Source: Clostridiales bacterium (GTDB taxonomy: Bacteria > Bacillota > Clostridia > Christensenellales > UMGS416). From it: a stretch of DNA of 9,349 bases. The notes under the pieces are model-generated. The model was not told the DNA's origin and searched no databases. It was given only the letters and a program-made list of their open reading frames with translations. How positions within the stretch are numbered: position 1 is the first letter of the stretch; every line of letters starts with the position of its first letter. The position numbers were made by a program, and so were the translations under genes. Below are positions 5,840-9,349 of this stretch, one piece after another. The DNA lies in assembly GCA_012515725.1 (NCBI GenBank), contig JAAYXU010000093.1, forward strand, positions 1 through 9,349, written 5' to 3'.

Positions 5840-8062
5840 TTGAGCGGCAGAGATCCGCAGCGCATAGAGGAAGAAGCCTATCTGGCGCGCGTGTACGAAG
5901 CGATCACAGCGCAGCTGGCCCGCGCGGTGGCAAAGCGCGAGGACATCCGGAAGGATACGATCGAGCTGCAGAGGGGACTGTGGCGCGAGGTGGGCGTGGG
6001 TATGAAGGACGACGGCAAGAACGCCGTTTCCGCACAATACCTGAGTGAACTGCGCGTCAACAAGGCGATATACGGCAACAACGACGCGGTGCTCACGAAG
6101 CTCGAGCGCATGAAAAGCAGCGCGTATTTCGGGCGCGTTGACTTCGCTCGGCCGGGCCGACCGCAGCGTCCAACCTATATAGGCATATCGACGCTTTTTG
6201 ATGAAAAGGATATGTCAACGCTCGTGTGCGACTGGCGCGCGCCGGTAGGCTCGCTTTTCTATGAGGATCGCACCGGTGCGGTGAGCTACAAGGGGCCCGA
6301 TGGTATTATCGAGGGAGAGCTGACGGGTAAAAGGCAATATAAAATCGAGGAAGACCGGCTTATCTATTACTTCGACTCGGCGCTGACGATCGACGACGAG
6401 ATGCTCCGGCAGGCGCTCGCGGGAAGCAGCGACGCGCACATGCGCACGATCGTCAATACTATTCAGCAGAACCAGAACCGCGTCATCCGAGAGCCGCTCA
6501 GGCAGCGTATCGTGGTCGAGGGATCGGCCGGAAGCGGTAAAACGGCGGTCGCGCTGCACCGAGCGGCCTGGCTGCTATACCGCTACCGCGAGGAAGGCCT
6601 GTCCCACGAAAACCTTCTGCTTCTGACCCCGAACCAGGTTTTTGTAGAGTATATCCGGGAGGTGCTTCCCGAGCTTGGGGAGCAGAACGTAGCGACCGCC
6701 ACGCTGACAGACTGTATGCGCGGTCTTATACCCAAACAATACAGAATCGAGACCACATGGGCGGCGCTCGACTTCGCACTCAGCTTCAGCCACCGCCCCC
6801 GTACCCGGCACGAGCAGCGCCTGCGCGGCATACTGGGGGGCGGGGGTCTGGCGGCCTATGTGCGCTCATACGCGGAAAAGCTAGCCGGGGAGCGTACGTT
6901 TTTTGATCTGCGCTTTGAGGGGGAGCTGATCGCGTCGGCCGATGAGATGGCCGCGCTGTACGCGGTGCGCCCCGCGATGCCGCCCCGTACGCGGCTTAAT
7001 CGGGTGGCGCGCATGGCCGCCCAGCGGATAGGAGAGCTGTACCGAAAAAGACTCGCATCGATGACCGAGACGCTCAAAGAGCGGGGCGAGGAGGAAAGGG
7101 ACGCCCGGCGCATGGCCCGGAGAGCGTTAAGGAGGCTTTTCGCGCCCGTGGCCGACCAGCTGCGGATGATGACGGCGCTGCGCGTCGAGGAGGCGTTCCG
7201 CGATATGTGGAGCGAGGGCGCGTTTGTATGGGCGACAGGAGATCCGCCGCGGGTAGAGTGGGACGAGCTTTGCGCGATGGTGCTCGAACAGATCCAGGAC
7301 AGAGCGCTCTCCAGCGAGGCGGCGGCGCTTTACGCGTATCTGCGCGTACTATTAAGCGGCGCGCCAAAGAGCGGGATCCGGCATCTTATTATCGACGAGG
7401 GGCAGGACTACTCGGCGGCCGAGATGCGGCTGCTGGAGTCGCTGTATCCCGGCACCGGCATGACGATTCTGCGGGACGCGAACCAGCGCATACAGACCCA
7501 TCTAACCGAGGAAGGCCTGCCCACCGGCGCGGAGATTATCCGGCTGCAGCGCAGTTACCGCTCCAGCAGGTCGCTGTGCGACTTCACGCGGCACCTGCTG
7601 CGCGATCCCGATTCGGTCATACCATTCGAGCGCGAGGGGGAAAAGCCGCGGCTCATCCGGGTACAGGAAGCGGAGCGGCCCGCGCGCGTCGCGCAGGATA
7701 TCGCCGCCCTGCGGCGTATGGGCCCGGTCGCGGTGATCGGACGGACCGCCGCCCAATGCAGGCGCATATTTGAATCGCTGGAGGCGCTGGTACCGGGCGC
7801 GGTTCTGCTAAAACCCGACGAACCCCGGCCGTCCGCCCAGGTTACGGTGCTCCCCTCGTGGCTTGCCAAGGGGCTGGAATTCGACACGGTAATGCTGTGG
7901 GAGGCGGCCGACTTTGGCCGCGGCGAAAAAAGCCTCTTTTATACCGTATGCACCCGCGCGCTGCACAGGCTGCGCCTCTATACCGCGCAGCCCGGATACG
8001 CGCCGCCCGTTCCCGCCGCGCTCTACGAGGAGGACGACGCTCCCGGGGGCGGGACGGGGTAA
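5840..8062 (+). CDS. helD: HelD-like UvrD/Rep-type ATPase (RNA polymerase recycling factor)
   Basis: HelD proteins are superfamily 1 motor ATPases that bind RNA polymerase and release it from stalled or post-termination complexes. From TTG 5840 the protein has 740 residues, close to B. subtilis HelD (~774). The first ~60 residues are a Glu/Arg/Ala-rich helix that should form the coiled-coil arm reaching into the polymerase secondary channel. The HelD-specific block YFGRVDF, YIGISTLFDE, CDWRAPVGSLFY and GKRQYKIEED follows, then NTIQQNQNRVIRE. Motor motifs are Walker A GSAGSGKT (228-235) with AVALHRAAWLLY, Walker B IIDEGQDYS (D519-E520), DANQR near 546, QRSYRSS (570-576), KGLEFD (677-682) and a motif VI-like CTRALHRL with R706. 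Residues ~310-480 are the poorly conserved polymerase-specific region. DEGQD instead of the common DEAQD is a mild variant. It may be a UvrD-like helicase of other function, but the HelD block argues against that. Confidence 0.88.
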   Translation: MSGRDPQRIEEEAYLARVYEAITAQLARAVAKREDIRKDTIELQRGLWREVGVGMKDDGKNAVSAQYLSELRVNKAIYGNNDAVLTKLERMKSSAYFGRVDFARPGRPQRPTYIGISTLFDEKDMSTLVCDWRAPVGSLFYEDRTGAVSYKGPDGIIEGELTGKRQYKIEEDRLIYYFDSALTIDDEMLRQALAGSSDAHMRTIVNTIQQNQNRVIREPLRQRIVVEGSAGSGKTAVALHRAAWLLYRYREEGLSHENLLLLTPNQVFVEYIREVLPELGEQNVATATLTDCMRGLIPKQYRIETTWAALDFALSFSHRPRTRHEQRLRGILGGGGLAAYVRSYAEKLAGERTFFDLRFEGELIASADEMAALYAVRPAMPPRTRLNRVARMAAQRIGELYRKRLASMTETLKERGEEERDARRMARRALRRLFAPVADQLRMMTALRVEEAFRDMWSEGAFVWATGDPPRVEWDELCAMVLEQIQDRALSSEAAALYAYLRVLLSGAPKSGIRHLIIDEGQDYSAAEMRLLESLYPGTGMTILRDANQRIQTHLTEEGLPTGAEIIRLQRSYRSSRSLCDFTRHLLRDPDSVIPFEREGEKPRLIRVQEAERPARVAQDIAALRRMGPVAVIGRTAAQCRRIFESLEALVPGAVLLKPDEPRPSAQVTVLPSWLAKGLEFDTVMLWEAADFGRGEKSLFYTVCTRALHRLRLYTAQPGYAPPVPAALYEEDDAPGGGTG

Positions 8063-8148
8063 AAATGTCCTGCTTCGCGGCTGCGATAGGGCGTAAGCTT
8101 TCCAAACAATATGATTACTGGCAGAATAGTGTGAATAGGTTATCTTAC

Positions 8149-8174
8149 GCGCTTCATTAGCGACTAATAAGCGC
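8149..8174. terminator. Stem-loop between convergent genes
   Basis: GCGCTT (8149-8154) pairs with AAGCGC (8169-8174), and ATTAG (8156-8160) pairs with CTAAT (8164-8168) around a CGA loop. One bulged C (8155) interrupts an 11-bp stem. It sits between the 3' ends of the helD-like gene and the minus-strand gene, the usual place for a shared terminator. Neither side has a clear T-run, so it may instead be a transcript-stabilising or Rho-assisted end. The rest of the 8063-8176 spacer shows nothing recognisable. Confidence 0.5.
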
Positions 8175-8176
8175 AG

Positions 8177-9304
8177 CTATATCTCGACCGGAGCGAGCGT
8201 CCGCGCCGACTCGTATACCGCGTCCATCACGCGCTGTATGTACGCGCCGTCGGCCAGCGACGGTTCGCCGGGCAGACCGCGCGCAACGCGGTCGATGAAC
8301 GAGTACAGGCAGTGAATGTGGCCGCGCTCCCAGCCGATGGGCGCTTTTCCGCTGGGGAACGATCCCCCCGGCGAAGGATAGCGCTGCACGCACTCGACGC
8401 GCGTAAACCCGCGGCTGCCTCCAAGCGGCGCTTCGGGGACGCGGTTGTCGAACACATAAAGCCAGTTGGGGTCCATGAGATTGAACCGGATCGCGCCCCG
8501 CGTGCCGAATATTTCAAACGTCAGCTCGTCGTTTGTGCCGGTCGCTATCTTCGTAGCCTCGATCGTGCCCACTGCGCCGTTCTCCATACGAGCAAGAATA
8601 ACCGCGTGGTCCTCGGCGGTCACGTCCGCCATCGCCCCGTCAGGCCCGGGCCGACGCGGATAGAGCACGCGGGTCACAGCCTGCACCGACCGGTATCGGC
8701 CCATGAGGTGGTACAGAAGGTCAAGCACGTGGGAGCCCAGATCCAGCACGACCCCGCCGCCGCCCAGCCGCGCATCCTGCTTCCAGCCCATCGCGCGGCG
8801 CGCGTCGACCGAGCCTGAATGCCGGTACGCGGCGCTAAAGCATGTGATGTCGCCCAGAAAGCCTTCGTCGACCAGCTCCCGTGCACGCAGCGTCGCGGTC
8901 AGGAAGCGGTAGTTCATGCACATCTGGGACGTGACCGGCGCGGCCTGGGCGGCCTGCGCCATTTCCTGCGCGTCGGCCGCGTTGGTAGCCAGCGGCTTGT
9001 CGCAGTAGACGTGCTTTCCCGCGGCAAGCGCCGCGAGCACCGCGTCTCTGTGATAGAGATTGGGCGTACAAACATGCACTACGTCTATGGCCGGGTCCTC
9101 GATAATATCCAGCGGTCGGTGCGTGACATACTCAAAGCCCAGCTCGCGCGCCTGCGCGCTCACGTCGCTGCTATGCGTACACACGGCCCGCAGCACGATC
9201 GATACCGGAAGATCTCTGTAGTATAGGGGAAGCGTCCTGTATCCCAGCGTATGCGTCTTGCCCATCGAGCCGAATCCCAGTATGCCGATCTGAAGGGTTT
9301 TCAT
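8177..9304 (-). CDS. Gfo/Idh/MocA-family NAD(P)-dependent oxidoreductase
   Basis: These enzymes oxidise or reduce sugars, inositols and related polyols using NAD(P). The protein has 375 residues, usual for the family. The N-terminal Rossmann fold has GFGSMG (10-15). VHVCTPNLYH follows near residues 76-85, then the catalytic CDKPLA segment (101-106), where K103-P104 correspond to the family's EKP motif with Asp in place of Glu. MNYRF is at 130-134. The C-terminal alpha/beta domain has GGGGVVLDLGSHVLDLLYHLMG (from 181), with D188, H192 and D195 in the conserved positions. No signal peptide or membrane segment is present, so it is cytosolic. The ATG at 9304 is preferred over the in-frame TTG at 9310: AGGAGG at 9317-9312 stands 7 nt before the ATG but only 1 nt before the TTG. 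The substrate cannot be named. It is convergent with helD and looks unrelated to the replication genes. Confidence 0.9.
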   Translation of the reverse strand: MKTLQIGILGFGSMGKTHTLGYRTLPLYYRDLPVSIVLRAVCTHSSDVSAQARELGFEYVTHRPLDIIEDPAIDVVHVCTPNLYHRDAVLAALAAGKHVYCDKPLATNAADAQEMAQAAQAAPVTSQMCMNYRFLTATLRARELVDEGFLGDITCFSAAYRHSGSVDARRAMGWKQDARLGGGGVVLDLGSHVLDLLYHLMGRYRSVQAVTRVLYPRRPGPDGAMADVTAEDHAVILARMENGAVGTIEATKIATGTNDELTFEIFGTRGAIRFNLMDPNWLYVFDNRVPEAPLGGSRGFTRVECVQRYPSPGGSFPSGKAPIGWERGHIHCLYSFIDRVARGLPGEPSLADGAYIQRVMDAVYESARTLAPVEI

Positions 9305-9311
9305 AAACAAA

Positions 9312-9317
9312 CCTCCT
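9312..9317 (-). promoter_or_regulatory. Ribosome binding site of the Gfo/Idh gene
   Basis: The minus strand reads AGGAGG, 7 nt before ATG 9304. This selects the ATG over the TTG two codons upstream. Confidence 0.8.
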
Positions 9318-9334
9318 GTGCGCGGGTCCGCTTT

Positions 9335-9340
9335 ATTGTA
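9335..9340 (-). promoter_or_regulatory. Possible -10 element for the Gfo/Idh gene
   Basis: The minus strand reads TACAAT, one mismatch from TATAAT, about 30 nt upstream of the start codon. The matching -35 would fall beyond the window, so the call is tentative. Confidence 0.35.
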
Positions 9341-9349
9341 CCCTTGGGC

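Noticed and set aside
5619..5843. 74-codon frame across the recF-helD spacer ending in a TTGA overlap with helD
   Set aside because: Its ATG lies beside a DnaA box without a ribosome binding site, and it runs through the boxes, hairpin and promoter; the composition resembles no protein family.
7207..7773. 188-codon plus-strand frame inside helD
   Set aside because: It lies within the HelD motor domain in another frame and is dominated by Arg/Gly/Ala without any motif.
8130..8138. TGTGAATAG as a further DnaA box after helD
   Set aside because: It has two mismatches from TTATCCACA on the minus strand and no companion boxes nearby.
8312..8818. 168-codon plus-strand frame opposite the Gfo/Idh gene
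   Set aside because: It is antisense to a well-supported enzyme gene with conserved motifs and shows Arg/His-rich shadow composition.
9308..9310. TTG as the start of the Gfo/Idh gene
   Set aside because: The AGGAGG is only 1 nt away from it, while the ATG two codons later has 7-nt spacing.

Overview
The window carries the end of an origin-type replication gene cluster followed by a break in that synteny. The DNA is GC-rich by eye (around 60%). DnaA, DnaN and RecF most resemble those of Bacillota; for example, DnaA lines up closely with Bacillus subtilis DnaA through the AAA+ and DNA-binding domains. A HelD-type RNA polymerase-recycling ATPase is also present. A high-GC Clostridia-like bacterium is the best guess, but the sequence alone does not fix the taxon.

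Layout: (1) 3-1235 (+), dnaA, lacking about its first 33-35 codons because the window begins inside it. (2) 1236-1394, the dnaA-dnaN spacer with one perfect DnaA box. (3) 1395-2498 (+), dnaN. (4) 2550-4280 (+), an FAD-dependent oxidoreductase of the FAD_oxidored type with a long charged C-terminal tail. It sits where Bacillota normally have the small S4-domain gene yaaA/rlbA. (5) 4315-5502 (+), recF. (6) 5503-5839, a noncoding region with about seven DnaA-box-like nonamers in 190 bp, an AT-rich patch, two hairpins and a promoter. It is a candidate oriC or DnaA-binding control region. (7) 5840-8062 (+), helD-like ATPase with a probable TTG start, in the place where gyrB usually follows recF. 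(8) 8063-8176, a short convergent spacer with a strong stem-loop. (9) 8177-9304 (-), a Gfo/Idh/MocA-family NAD(P)-dependent oxidoreductase, with its ribosome binding site and a possible -10 box at the window end.

How the genes work together: DnaA initiates replication, DnaN is the sliding clamp, RecF loads recombination proteins at gaps, and HelD clears stalled RNA polymerase. The first four genes share a strand with gaps of 159, 51 and 34 bp and no convincing terminator between them, so dnaN-oxidoreductase-recF probably form one transcription unit. The helD-like gene has its own likely promoter. The Gfo/Idh gene faces the other way and looks unrelated to replication.

The points most worth checking are the oxidoreductase embedded in the dnaN-recF unit, its unusual tail, and the DnaA-box cluster downstream of recF. 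If that cluster is the true origin, dnaA-dnaN-recF would be transcribed toward it, against the usual replication/transcription polarity. No CRISPR array, tRNA, rRNA or insertion sequence was seen.
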